In this document: positions 17,925 through 26,792 of the stretch, piece after piece | How the letters are laid out: every line of letters begins with the position of its first letter | How positions within the stretch are numbered: the stretch's first letter is position 1 | Source of the DNA: Alphaproteobacteria bacterium | GTDB taxonomy: Bacteria > Pseudomonadota > Alphaproteobacteria > JAJUGE01 | DNA length: 33,543 nucleotides | Assembly (NCBI GenBank): GCA_029268305.1 | Contig: JAJUGE010000032.1 | Span: 1-33,543 of the forward strand | Reading direction: 5' to 3' | Position numbers and translations under genes: made by a program | Notes under the pieces: model-generated | Seen by the model: only the letters and a program-made list of their open reading frames with translations | The model's database searches: none | Told to the model about the DNA's origin: nothing

Positions 17925-19118
17925 ATGGGCAACGACTTACCACTCGCCGGCATTCGTGTGCTGGAGTTCTGCCAGACCATCATGGGCCCTTCGGCAGGGT
18001 TGATCCTCGCCGATCTCGGCGCCGACGTAATCAAGGTCGAGCCGGCGCCGGGTGGCGACAAGACGCGCCGCCTTCCGGGTTTCGCCGCCGGCTTCTTCGG
18101 CGCGTTCAACCGTAACAAGCGAAGCCTGGCCATCGACGTGAAGTCCGATCCCGGCCGGCATGCGGCAGAAAGGCTCGCGCAGCAGGTCGACATCGTCATC
18201 GAGAACTACGCCCCGGGCACGATGGACCGGCTCGGGCTCGGACACGAGCGGCTGTCCGAGATCAATCCGCGGCTGATCTACTGCTCGCTCAAGGGTTTCC
18301 TCAGCGGACCCTACGAGAACCGGCCCGCGCTCGACGAAGTAGTCCAGTTCATGGGCGGCCTCGCCTACATGACCGGCCCTCCCGGGCGGCCGCTCCGGGC
18401 GGGGACGTCGGTGATCGACATCATGGGCGGCACCTTCGCGGTGATCGGAATCATGGCCGCCTTGCGCGAGCGGGAGCAGACCGGCAGAGGACAGATGGTG
18501 AAGAGTGCGCTATTCGAATCCACCGCCTTTCTCATGTCGCAGCACATGGCCGGCCATTCCGTCACCGGCCGCGAAGTGCCGCCCATGCCGGCACGCGTCA
18601 GCGCGTGGGCCATCTACGAGCCATTTGAGACTCGTGACGGCGATCAGGTCTTCATCGGCATCACGAGCGACAATCACTGGCGGCGCTTCTGCGAGGAGTT
18701 CGGCCGGCCGGACCTCCTGGAGGATCCTCGCTACGGCTCGAACGAGGACCGGGTTCGCGAGCGGCCGGCTCTGGTGCCGGTCGTGGCGGAAGTGGTGAAG
18801 CGGCACAGCCGGGAAGAAATCGTCGCTATCTGCGAGCGCATCTCGATCCCGTTCGCCCCGGTCGCCCGCACCGAAGACCTGTTCGACGACCCGCAGCTGA
18901 ACGCCGGAGGCAGGATGCTGGAGATCGAGCTGCCCGGCGGCATCAGGACGCGTCTGCCGCGCCTGCCGATCGAGGTCGGAAGCCACGATCTCGCGCTGCG
19001 TATGCAGCCGCCGGCGGTCGGGGAACATACTCGCGACATCCTGCGGGAATGCGGCTTCGAGGCTGCCGAGATCGAGGATCTCGAGAGATCGGGTGCAATC
19101 GTCAGCGGGTCGCCTTAG
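17925..19118 (+). CDS. CaiB/BaiF family CoA-transferase (class III)
   Basis: Class III CoA-transferases move CoA between carboxylic acids through an enzyme-bound aspartyl thioester. The 397-residue protein opens with LPLAGIRVLEFCQTIMGPSAG and continues with LILADLGADVIKVE, both standard. NRPALDEVV places the likely catalytic Asp at residue 137. QMVKSALFES, and the C-terminal segment with IPFAPVARTEDLFDDPQ, also fit the family. The substrate cannot be read from sequence. It starts 30 bases after rppH, so it may share that message. The HMG-CoA-lyase-family gene nearby on the other strand may act on related acyl-CoAs. Confidence 0.92.
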   Translation: MGNDLPLAGIRVLEFCQTIMGPSAGLILADLGADVIKVEPAPGGDKTRRLPGFAAGFFGAFNRNKRSLAIDVKSDPGRHAAERLAQQVDIVIENYAPGTMDRLGLGHERLSEINPRLIYCSLKGFLSGPYENRPALDEVVQFMGGLAYMTGPPGRPLRAGTSVIDIMGGTFAVIGIMAALREREQTGRGQMVKSALFESTAFLMSQHMAGHSVTGREVPPMPARVSAWAIYEPFETRDGDQVFIGITSDNHWRRFCEEFGRPDLLEDPRYGSNEDRVRERPALVPVVAEVVKRHSREEIVAICERISIPFAPVARTEDLFDDPQLNAGGRMLEIELPGGIRTRLPRLPIEVGSHDLALRMQPPAVGEHTRDILRECGFEAAEIEDLERSGAIVSGSP

Positions 19119-19133
19119 CACTCCTGCCGAAGT

Positions 19134-19166
19134 TTGGAACCCTTCTGAAAAGCGCCCTATATAGGG
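19134..19166 (+). promoter_or_regulatory. bfr promoter overlapped by a perfect palindrome
   Basis: TTGGAA (19134-19139) and TATATA (19158-19163) are 18 bases apart. The -10 lies within the perfect 12-base palindrome CCCTATATAGGG (19155-19166), a plausible site for a dimeric regulator. It lies 36 bases before the bfr ATG. Confidence 0.45.
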
Positions 19167-19202
19167 TGACGGACACCGGACGAAGACGAGGGAGAAGGTC
19201 AC

Positions 19203-19679
19203 ATGAAGGGCGACAGGCAAGTCATCGCGCACCTGAACAAGGTACTGAAGAACGAGCTGACCTCGATCAACCAGTACTTCCTGCACGCCCGCATGTTCGA
19301 CAACTGGGGCCTCAAGAAGCTCGGCGAGTACGAGTACCACGAGTCGATTGACGAGATGAAGCACGCCGACGAGGTGATCAAGCGCATCCTCTTCCTCGAA
19401 GGCCTGCCCAATCTTCAGGATCTCGGGCGCTTGCGCATCGGTGAGAACGTTCCGGAAGCGTTGCGGGCCGACCTGGAGGCCGAGCACGAAGGGCGGGCCG
19501 ACCTGCTGGCGGCGATCGCCTACTGTGAATCGGTGCAGGACTACGTCTCGCGTGCCCTCTTCTCGAGCATCCTCGACGACGAGGAGGAGCACATCGACTG
19601 GATCGAGACCCAGCTCGAGCTGATCGACAAGGTCGGCATTGAGAATTACCTGCAAAAGCAGATGGAGGCCGGGGACTAG
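19203..19679 (+). CDS. bfr: Bacterioferritin
   Basis: Haem-containing iron-storage protein that oxidises Fe(II) and stores iron as a mineral in a 24-mer shell. The 158-residue product matches E. coli Bfr position by position at all six ferroxidase ligands: Glu18, Glu51, His54, Glu94, Glu127 and His130. Met52, the haem ligand at the subunit interface, is also present, which separates it from non-haem ferritins, and Tyr25 is kept. The start has AGAAGGTCAC before it. Its stop shares one base with the GTG of the next gene (TAGTG). No bfd (ferredoxin) gene is nearby. Confidence 0.96.
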   Translation: MKGDRQVIAHLNKVLKNELTSINQYFLHARMFDNWGLKKLGEYEYHESIDEMKHADEVIKRILFLEGLPNLQDLGRLRIGENVPEALRADLEAEHEGRADLLAAIAYCESVQDYVSRALFSSILDDEEEHIDWIETQLELIDKVGIENYLQKQMEAGD

Positions 19680-20701
19680 TGGGAAGCATCCCGGTGAAGC
19701 CGCTCTCCGTCCTTGATCTTTCGCCGATAACAGAAGGGGGTAACGCCTCCCTCGCGCTTCACAACAGCCGTGATCTCGCGCAACACGCGGAACGGCTGGG
19801 ATACAACCGGTACTGGCTGGCCGAGCACCACAACATGCCGGGGATCGCCAGCGCCGCGACGGCGGTCGTCATCGGTCACGTCGCGGCCGGAACAACGACC
19901 ATCCGTGTCGGCTCGGGCGGGATCATGCTGCCCAACCACGCGCCGCTGATGGTCGCCGAGCAGTTCGGCACGCTCGAAGCGCTCTTTCCCGGCCGCATCG
20001 ACCTCGGGGTGGGCCGCGCACCAGGGACCGATCAGGTGACGGCGCACGCGCTCCGGCGGAACCTCACGACCGACGCCGACAATTTCCCGCAGGACGTCGC
20101 CGAGCTGCTCGCCTATCTCGGACCGGTTCGCGAAGGCCAGCGTGTGCGGGCCGTCCCCGGCGCCGGATCGAACGTGCCGGTATGGATCCTCGGATCGAGC
20201 CTGTTCGGTGCACAGCTGGCGGCGATCCTCGGCCTGCCGTACGCGTTCGCCTCGCACTTCGCGCCGGAAATGATGATGCAGGCCGTGCAGATCTATCGGG
20301 AGCGGTTCCGCCCCTCCGAATATCTGCAGGAGCCCTATGTGATGCTCGGCTTCAACGTGTTCGCGGCCGAGACCGAGGAAGAGGCGGAGCTGCTGTCCAC
20401 GTCGATGCTGCAGTCGTTCCTGAGACTGCGCTTCGGCAATCCGGGTCCGCTGCCTCCGCCGCTCGAGGACTTTCGGAACCGGGTGGGTCCAATGGAGCGC
20501 GCGATGGTCGAGCGGAGGCTCGAATGTTCAGCCATCGGTACCGGCGAAACCGTTCGCCGCGTGATCATCGAGTTCCTGGAGCGCACCGGCGCCGACGAAC
20601 TGATGATCACGTCGCAGATCTACGATCACGCCGCGCGTGTGCGCTCCTATCGGATCACGGCCGAGGCGTACGGACTGGTTCCGCCGCCACAGCCGGCCTA
20701 G
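19679..20701 (+). CDS. Luciferase-like (LLM) flavin-dependent oxidoreductase, YhbW-like
   Basis: Member of the bacterial-luciferase-like TIM-barrel family that uses reduced FMN or F420; the substrate is unknown. The 340-residue protein has [44 protein letters not shown] and [15 protein letters not shown], the pattern of the single-component YhbW/MsnO8-type branch. The start is GTG 19679, sharing a base with the bfr stop, with GGAGG about 10 bases upstream; GTG 19694 is an alternative. Coupling to bfr suggests coordinated expression, but a functional link to iron is only inference. It converges with the next gene, with 6 bases between the stops. Confidence 0.88.
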   Translation: MGSIPVKPLSVLDLSPITEGGNASLALHNSRDLAQHAERLGYNRYWLAEHHNMPGIASAATAVVIGHVAAGTTTIRVGSGGIMLPNHAPLMVAEQFGTLEALFPGRIDLGVGRAPGTDQVTAHALRRNLTTDADNFPQDVAELLAYLGPVREGQRVRAVPGAGSNVPVWILGSSLFGAQLAAILGLPYAFASHFAPEMMMQAVQIYRERFRPSEYLQEPYVMLGFNVFAAETEEEAELLSTSMLQSFLRLRFGNPGPLPPPLEDFRNRVGPMERAMVERRLECSAIGTGETVRRVIIEFLERTGADELMITSQIYDHAARVRSYRITAEAYGLVPPPQPA

Positions 20702-20707
20702 CAGATC

Positions 20708-21856
20708 TCACGCCGGGGCGAAGATGTCGTCCTTGCTGGCGCTATCTTCGCGAACAGCGTAAGCGGGCGTGACCGGCCCGCGGAACGCAGCGTCGTGTTG
20801 CAGCACCGGCATCACCCGATCCGCGAACAGGCGCATGTTCACTTCGCCCTGGTGATGCGGCATACCGCCGTACGAGAAGTCGGCGATGATGTGATCGGTG
20901 CCGGTCACGCGCCGCAGCTCGGCGATCTGCTGGATGCAATCGTCGGGCGTGCCGACGATCTGAATGCTGACATAGAAGTCGGTTGCCTTCTCCCGGAACG
21001 ACTCGTCCTTCATCTTGCTGTAGGTCTTCGCCATCTTTCCGTAGGACTCGTAGCCCTTCACGTTGGCGAGATGCCCGTCCGAGAAATGATAGTGGGCATC
21101 GATCGAGTCCCACTTCGCGCCGAGATAGCGCATCGCTCGCTCCTTCGCCTCGTCCCGGCTTTCCGCGACGGAGACGTTGGTGAGGATGATCGGCGGGCGC
21201 GGCGTGTGGCCGACGCTCGAAGTGATCTCCTGGAAACGCCGGATATCCTCGGCCGCCTTGTTCCACTCGTTCTGCATGATGACGAGCATCCCGAAGCCCA
21301 GCTTGGCGATGATCTCCGCCGACTCCGGGCTCACCGAGGAAGCATAGAAGCGACGCTCCGGATGCGAGATCGGTCGCGGCCGGATCGACATTCTCGGGAT
21401 CTTGAAGAATTCGCCGTCGTGCTCGAACACTTCGTTCGAGAGTGCCTTGACCACGATCTCGGCGGCCTCGGCGAAGCGGGGCCGGGCCTCGCCCATGGGA
21501 ATGCGGAAGCCCTCGTACTCGACCGTGGCGGCGCCGCGGCCGAAGCCGAACAGGCAGCGCCCGCCGCACATGATGTCGAGCAACGCGATCTGCTCGGCGA
21601 CGCGCACCGGATCATGCCACGGCAGCACGATCACCGCCGTGCCGAGCTGTACCCGCTTCGTCCGCCCGGCGAAATAGGCGAGCGTCTGGGTCGGCGACGG
21701 CGACATAGAGTAGCCGGTGAAATGATGCTCGAGCGCAAAGATCGAGTCGAAGCCGAGCGGCTCCGCCAGATCGGCGAGAGCATAGTGCTCGCCGATCACC
21801 TCGGCATCCGGGCGACCCGGCTGCTGCAAGACGCTTACGGAGGTGCCAACCTTCAT
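20708..21856 (-). CDS. Luciferase-like (LLM) flavin-dependent oxidoreductase/monooxygenase
   Basis: Second LLM-family protein (382 residues), from a different branch than the neighbour at 19679. Landmarks are FDSIFALEHHFTGYS near the N-terminus, RVQLGTAVIVLPWHDPVRVAEQ, GRCLFGFGRGAATVEYEGF and RRFYASSVSPES. Such proteins are often flavin monooxygenases of alkanesulfonate, aromatic or other organic substrates; nothing here identifies which. The ATG has AGGAG upstream. An extended -10 promoter (TGCTATAAC on the minus strand) lies about 77 bases before it. It could also be read from the HMG-CoA-lyase-family gene 175 bases upstream on the same strand. Confidence 0.88.
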   Translation of the reverse strand: MKVGTSVSVLQQPGRPDAEVIGEHYALADLAEPLGFDSIFALEHHFTGYSMSPSPTQTLAYFAGRTKRVQLGTAVIVLPWHDPVRVAEQIALLDIMCGGRCLFGFGRGAATVEYEGFRIPMGEARPRFAEAAEIVVKALSNEVFEHDGEFFKIPRMSIRPRPISHPERRFYASSVSPESAEIIAKLGFGMLVIMQNEWNKAAEDIRRFQEITSSVGHTPRPPIILTNVSVAESRDEAKERAMRYLGAKWDSIDAHYHFSDGHLANVKGYESYGKMAKTYSKMKDESFREKATDFYVSIQIVGTPDDCIQQIAELRRVTGTDHIIADFSYGGMPHHQGEVNMRLFADRVMPVLQHDAAFRGPVTPAYAVREDSASKDDIFAPA

Positions 21857-21932
21857 CGGGGTCTCCTGCCATTGGTCGGTGCGGGTGCAGGGCCACGGCG
21901 CCGAACGACACCCGCTCGGTCTCCTGCCGCAC

Positions 21933-21941
21933 GTTATAGCA
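21933..21941 (-). promoter_or_regulatory. Extended -10 promoter for the LLM gene at 20708
   Basis: Minus-strand TGCTATAAC (21941-21933) is an extended -10 with TATAAC. A weak -35 TTCCGG lies 18 bases further upstream. It would give a leader of roughly 70 bases. That leader holds a second copy of the ribosome-site block GGCAGGAGACC (minus strand, plus coordinates 21918-21928), the first copy being at 21860-21870. Confidence 0.4.
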
Positions 21942-22031
21942 TGGAGGCGCGAACGCCCGGAAGACGAGGGTTCGGCAATCTTCCCTTCGATCCGCCCTCT
22001 GCGGGCAGTGCCGCTTACGGCTCGCGACGGT

Positions 22032-22991
22032 TCAGTGCGCCGTCTTCTGCCGGTGCTTGGTCAGGCTGCCGCCCTTCATCACGGAGCCCGGCAAGGGGTG
22101 GCCGACGATATCTTCGGCGAGACGTGCCGCCTCGATGAGCCGATCGAGGTCGATCCCGGTCTCGATCCCCATCTCCTCGCACATGAAGACCAGGTCCTCG
22201 GTGCAGACGTTGCCGGCCGCACCCTTGTGTCCGGCGAACGGACAGCCGCCGAGGCCGGCGACGGACGAATCGAACAGATCGACGCCCATCTCCATGCCCG
22301 CATAGGCGTTGACGACACCGAGCCCCCGCGTGTCGTGGAGGTGCAGACAGATCCGCTTCTCCGGCCAGCGCTCGCGGACCGCACCGACGACGCGTTTCAC
22401 GCTTTCCGGGTTAGCCCAGCCCATCGTGTCGGCGAGGCTCAGCACCTCGACGTCGGCGCCCTCTTCTCGCGCGACGCCGAGGATGTCGTCGACCGCCCAG
22501 ACCACCCTCTCGACCGGGATGTCGCCTTCGAAATTGCACCCGAACGCCGTCATGATCGAGGCGCGCCGCACGGGAACGCCGTGCTGCTTGTAGATGCGTA
22601 TCTGATTGCGCTGTACCTGCCGGTTCTCTTCGAAGCCGCGATTCGTGTTGCGGATCATGAAGCTTTCCGAGGTGGTCGTGGAGATCGACCCGATCATCTC
22701 GAGCCCCTCCGCGTCCAGCGCGCGCATCAGCCCCTTCTCGTTGAGCCAAAGGGCGTGATACGCGACGCCGTCATGCCGCCGGAAGCCCTTCACCACCTCG
22801 TCGGCGTCCGCCCACCCCGGCACCTTCTTCGGGTTGACGTAGGAAGCCACCTGGATCTTCTTCAATCCGGTCTCGGACAACGCGTCGATCAGCTCGATCT
22901 TCCGCTCGGTCGGGATCGGGCCGGGCTCGATCTGGAACCCCTCGCGCGGACCTTCCTCCTGGATGTCCACACGCTTCGGCAGGTCGGTCAT
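22032..22991 (-). CDS. HMG-CoA lyase family protein with altered active-site residues
   Basis: TIM-barrel lyase of the DRE-TIM family; true members split 3-hydroxy-3-methylglutaryl-CoA to acetoacetate and acetyl-CoA. The 319-residue protein keeps the HMGL signature loop SVAGLGGCPFAG with Cys250, the metal ligands His217 and His219 in HLHD, and Asp188 in SLADTMG. It differs at two key positions: the RDG motif is REG (Glu17 for human Asp42, a metal ligand) and IQVAS has Gln47 for human Glu72. This is probably a paralogous subfamily with a related but different acyl-CoA or acid substrate. AAGGAG lies 7 bases before the ATG. It follows the diiron gene after 19 bases, so the two are an operon. Confidence 0.85.
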   Translation of the reverse strand: MTDLPKRVDIQEEGPREGFQIEPGPIPTERKIELIDALSETGLKKIQVASYVNPKKVPGWADADEVVKGFRRHDGVAYHALWLNEKGLMRALDAEGLEMIGSISTTTSESFMIRNTNRGFEENRQVQRNQIRIYKQHGVPVRRASIMTAFGCNFEGDIPVERVVWAVDDILGVAREEGADVEVLSLADTMGWANPESVKRVVGAVRERWPEKRICLHLHDTRGLGVVNAYAGMEMGVDLFDSSVAGLGGCPFAGHKGAAGNVCTEDLVFMCEEMGIETGIDLDRLIEAARLAEDIVGHPLPGSVMKGGSLTKHRQKTAH

Positions 22992-23010
22992 GCACGCGCT
23001 CCTTCGGGAT

Positions 23011-23853
23011 TCAGGCGGCGGCCCGTTGGGGCAGATGCCCCGCGCTCTTCGCGAGCTTCTGCACCCGGTGCTGCATGAACCAGCTCGCGCCGCGCGACAT
23101 CGTCCGGCTCAGGCGTCCTTGCGGGTCGAGGCCGACCGCCTTGAAGACCATCGCCATCGCGCGCTCCAGGTGGCGCGGCCGGTAGAGCGCATAGGCGCGT
23201 CGGATATACTCCTCGCCACAGCGTTTGCGGTCGTACCGCTCGAAGTCGCGATTGGCGGCGTAATAGGCGTAGGCCAGCTCGTCGTCTTCGGTCTCCGTGA
23301 TCCGAGACACCGCCACCCACATTCTTCGCGGCAGCGTCAGTTGCTCCCGCTCGAGATACCGCTTCATGTTCTTGTAGAAGAGTCGATAGTGCCGGAGCTC
23401 GTCCGCGGCGATCTTGCGGCAAACGTCCTTCAGCACCGGCTCCTGAGCCGCATCTGCCAGCGCCGTGTAATAGGAGCTGGTGCCAACCTCGACCATGCAG
23501 CGCGCAATCAACTCACCGGTCCGGGAGCCGCGGATCGAAGCGTCGGCGCTCGTGTCGATCTTGAACCCCTCACGGAACTCGCGGAAGCACTGGTCGTAGT
23601 CGAAGCTCGGATCCGCCATCTTCGCCCAGCGGCCGAGGGCGAGGCCGTGCTGAACCTCCTCCTCCGCCCAGTCTTTCGCCGCCTGCTGAAAATCCGGATC
23701 GTCGTCGAACACGTTGCAGAGATAGGTGGCATAGTCGCGGCCGTTCGACTCGACCATGCTCGCAGCCTTCACCACCTTCACGAGATCCTGGTCGACCTTG
23801 CTCGGGTCGAATTTGTCCCAGGGGACATCGTCCAGAGTCCACTGAGCAGACAT
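23011..23853 (-). CDS. Diiron ferritin-like protein (acyl-ACP-desaturase/rubrerythrin-like)
   Basis: Predicted four-helix-bundle diiron protein of 280 residues, function unknown. From ATG 23853 (GGAGG 4 bases upstream) the likely iron ligands are Glu35 (MVESN), Glu66-x-x-His69 (EEVQHG), Glu122 (MVEVG) and Glu152-x-x-His155 (DELRHYR), the two-fold ExxH pattern of ferritin-like oxidases and soluble desaturases. Two ligand-rich helical pairs lie in residues 25-170; the last 100 residues are basic and unlike classic desaturases. No signal peptide is seen. Its partner gene is the HMG-CoA-lyase-family protein 19 bases downstream. It could be an oxygenase, a desaturase-like enzyme or a redox-stress protein. 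Confidence 0.75.
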   Translation of the reverse strand: MSAQWTLDDVPWDKFDPSKVDQDLVKVVKAASMVESNGRDYATYLCNVFDDDPDFQQAAKDWAEEEVQHGLALGRWAKMADPSFDYDQCFREFREGFKIDTSADASIRGSRTGELIARCMVEVGTSSYYTALADAAQEPVLKDVCRKIAADELRHYRLFYKNMKRYLEREQLTLPRRMWVAVSRITETEDDELAYAYYAANRDFERYDRKRCGEEYIRRAYALYRPRHLERAMAMVFKAVGLDPQGRLSRTMSRGASWFMQHRVQKLAKSAGHLPQRAAA

Positions 23854-23888
23854 CACTCCTCCGGGAGCCTACGGACAAAGAATGGGAC

Positions 23889-23917
23889 AATGTTGCTTTG
23901 CGGGCCGCAGCCGTCAA
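23889..23917 (-). promoter_or_regulatory. Possible promoter of the diiron-HMGL pair
   Basis: Minus-strand TTGACG (23917-23912) and AACATT (23894-23889) are 17 bases apart in the 96-base gap after atpC. The -10 is poor. It would separate this pair from the atp operon. No convincing terminator for atpC is seen in the same gap. Confidence 0.3.
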
Positions 23918-23949
23918 CCCGCGGATACGGCAGCCGCGAAGCCGTCCTC

Positions 23950-24369
23950 TTAGTGGACGGTGGACCGCCGCACCGCCTCGAGCTTGGCCTCGGCGAGGCG
24001 CACGCGCCGCTCGGCGGCATGACGGGCGCCCTCGGTGGTGGCCTCGGTCACGTCTTCGCGGGCGCTGCGCAGCTGTTCTTCGACCCGATCCGGATCGATC
24101 TCCGCCACCCGGACGGCCTGCTCTGCCAGAACGGTGCAGCGCTCGGCAGTCACCTCTGCGAAGCCGCCCGCGACGAAAATCCGGTCGCTGACGGACGTGC
24201 CCTCATAGATCTCGATGACACCGATCCGGACCGTCGAGATGAGGGGCGCATGACCGGGCAGCACGCCGAAGTCGCCGTCGCCCCCAGGCACGACCACCAT
24301 GTCCACCGGCTGCGAGACCAGAAGACGCTCGGGCGAGACCAACTCGAATGCCACCTTTTCAGCCATCAT
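23950..24369 (-). CDS. atpC: ATP synthase F1 epsilon subunit
   Basis: Central-stalk subunit that couples and inhibits F1. The 139-residue protein has the N-terminal beta-sandwich (FELVSPERLL, VVPGGDGDFGVLPGHAPLIS, GGFAEV) and a C-terminal helical hairpin rich in Ala, Glu and Arg. Two ATGs stand in tandem (24369 and 24366), with GGGA upstream; either may be used. It is the last gene of atpHAGDC, 22 bases after atpD. Confidence 0.95.
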   Translation of the reverse strand: MMAEKVAFELVSPERLLVSQPVDMVVVPGGDGDFGVLPGHAPLISTVRIGVIEIYEGTSVSDRIFVAGGFAEVTAERCTVLAEQAVRVAEIDPDRVEEQLRSAREDVTEATTEGARHAAERRVRLAEAKLEAVRRSTVH

Positions 24370-24391
24370 GCAGATTCCCGTGTGGCGCCGC

Positions 24392-25822
<1,431 letters not shown>

Positions 25823-25835
25823 TCAGCTCCTCGTG

Positions 25836-25848
25836 AGACAGTCTGTCT
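25836..25848. repeat. Inverted repeat AGACAG-T-CTGTCT between atpG and atpD
   Basis: Perfect 6-base arms around one central base, 16 bases before the atpD ATG and just ahead of its GAGGAG ribosome site. In RNA it could form a small hairpin (5 pairs, 3-base loop) that might set the level of beta-subunit translation or mark an RNA cleavage site. Confidence 0.35.
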
Positions 25849-25854
25849 TTGGTA

Positions 25855-26751
25855 TCAAATGGCCTCGGCGCCGGAGATGATCTCGATCAGCTCCTTGGTG
25901 ATCTGCGCCTGGCGGGTTCGGTTGTAGCTGAGCGTGAGCCGATCGATCATTTCGCCGGCGTTGCGCGTCGCGTTGTCCATCGCGGTCATGCGGGCGCCGT
26001 GTTCGCTGGCGGCATTCTCGAGCAGCGCGCGGTAGAGCTGGATCGCGACGTTGCGCGGCAGCAGCTCGGCGAGGATGGCCTCTTCGGAAGGCTCATACTC
26101 GTAAAGCGCCAGAGGCTGCCCGCTCGTCCGCTCCTCGACCACTTCGCCCGCTACGGGGAGCGGGGCGGGGATGATCTGCTGGACGGTGATCTCGTTGCTG
26201 ATCGCCGACTTGAAGCGGGCATACACGATCGTCGCCACGTCGAATTCACCGGCGTCGAACATCTCGGTCAGCCGGGTCGCGATCTGGTCGGCCTCGACGA
26301 ACTCGACGTTGCGACGACCGATGCCCTCGATCGTGTCCTGGATGTACTCGCGGTAGGTGCGGCGAAGCTGGTCGCGGCCCTTGCGGCCGACGCAGAGGAT
26401 CTTGACCGTTTTCCCCTGCGACAGGAGATCCTCGATCAGCCGTCGTGCCCGCCGCACGATGTTGGTGTTGAAGCCGCCGCACAGCCCCCGGTCCGCCGTC
26501 GCCACCACGACCAGATGCACCTGGTCGGAGCCGGTGCCGGCCAGCAGCCGTGGCGCGCCGGTGGCCAGGTTCATGCTGCCGCCGAGCGAGGCGAGCATCC
26601 GCTCCATCCGCTCGGCGAAGGGCCGGGCGGCCTCCGCCTGCTCCTGGGCACGCCGCAGCTTCGCCGCGGCCACCATCTTCATGGCGGACGTGATCTTCCG
26701 CGTCGCCTTGACGCTGTTGATCCGGTTCCGGAGGTCCTTGAGACTTGCCAT
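25855..26751 (-). CDS. atpG: ATP synthase F1 gamma subunit
   Basis: Rotor shaft of F1. The 298-residue protein opens with the long N-terminal helix ([19 protein letters not shown], then [15 protein letters not shown]), has DRGLCGGFN in the central Rossmann-like domain and ends with the C-terminal helix containing [17 protein letters not shown] and [15 protein letters not shown]. All are standard. It follows atpA after 41 bases and its own ribosome site is weak. Confidence 0.96.
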   Translation of the reverse strand: MASLKDLRNRINSVKATRKITSAMKMVAAAKLRRAQEQAEAARPFAERMERMLASLGGSMNLATGAPRLLAGTGSDQVHLVVVATADRGLCGGFNTNIVRRARRLIEDLLSQGKTVKILCVGRKGRDQLRRTYREYIQDTIEGIGRRNVEFVEADQIATRLTEMFDAGEFDVATIVYARFKSAISNEITVQQIIPAPLPVAGEVVEERTSGQPLALYEYEPSEEAILAELLPRNVAIQLYRALLENAASEHGARMTAMDNATRNAGEMIDRLTLSYNRTRQAQITKELIEIISGAEAI

Positions 26752-26792
26752 TCGTCGCTCGCAGGGCGCTGGGGATCAGGGAGGCGGGCGCC

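Noticed and set aside
23854..23949. Terminator after atpC
   Set aside because: Only short 4-5 base stems without a T-run can be drawn in this gap, which is normal for DNA of this GC content.
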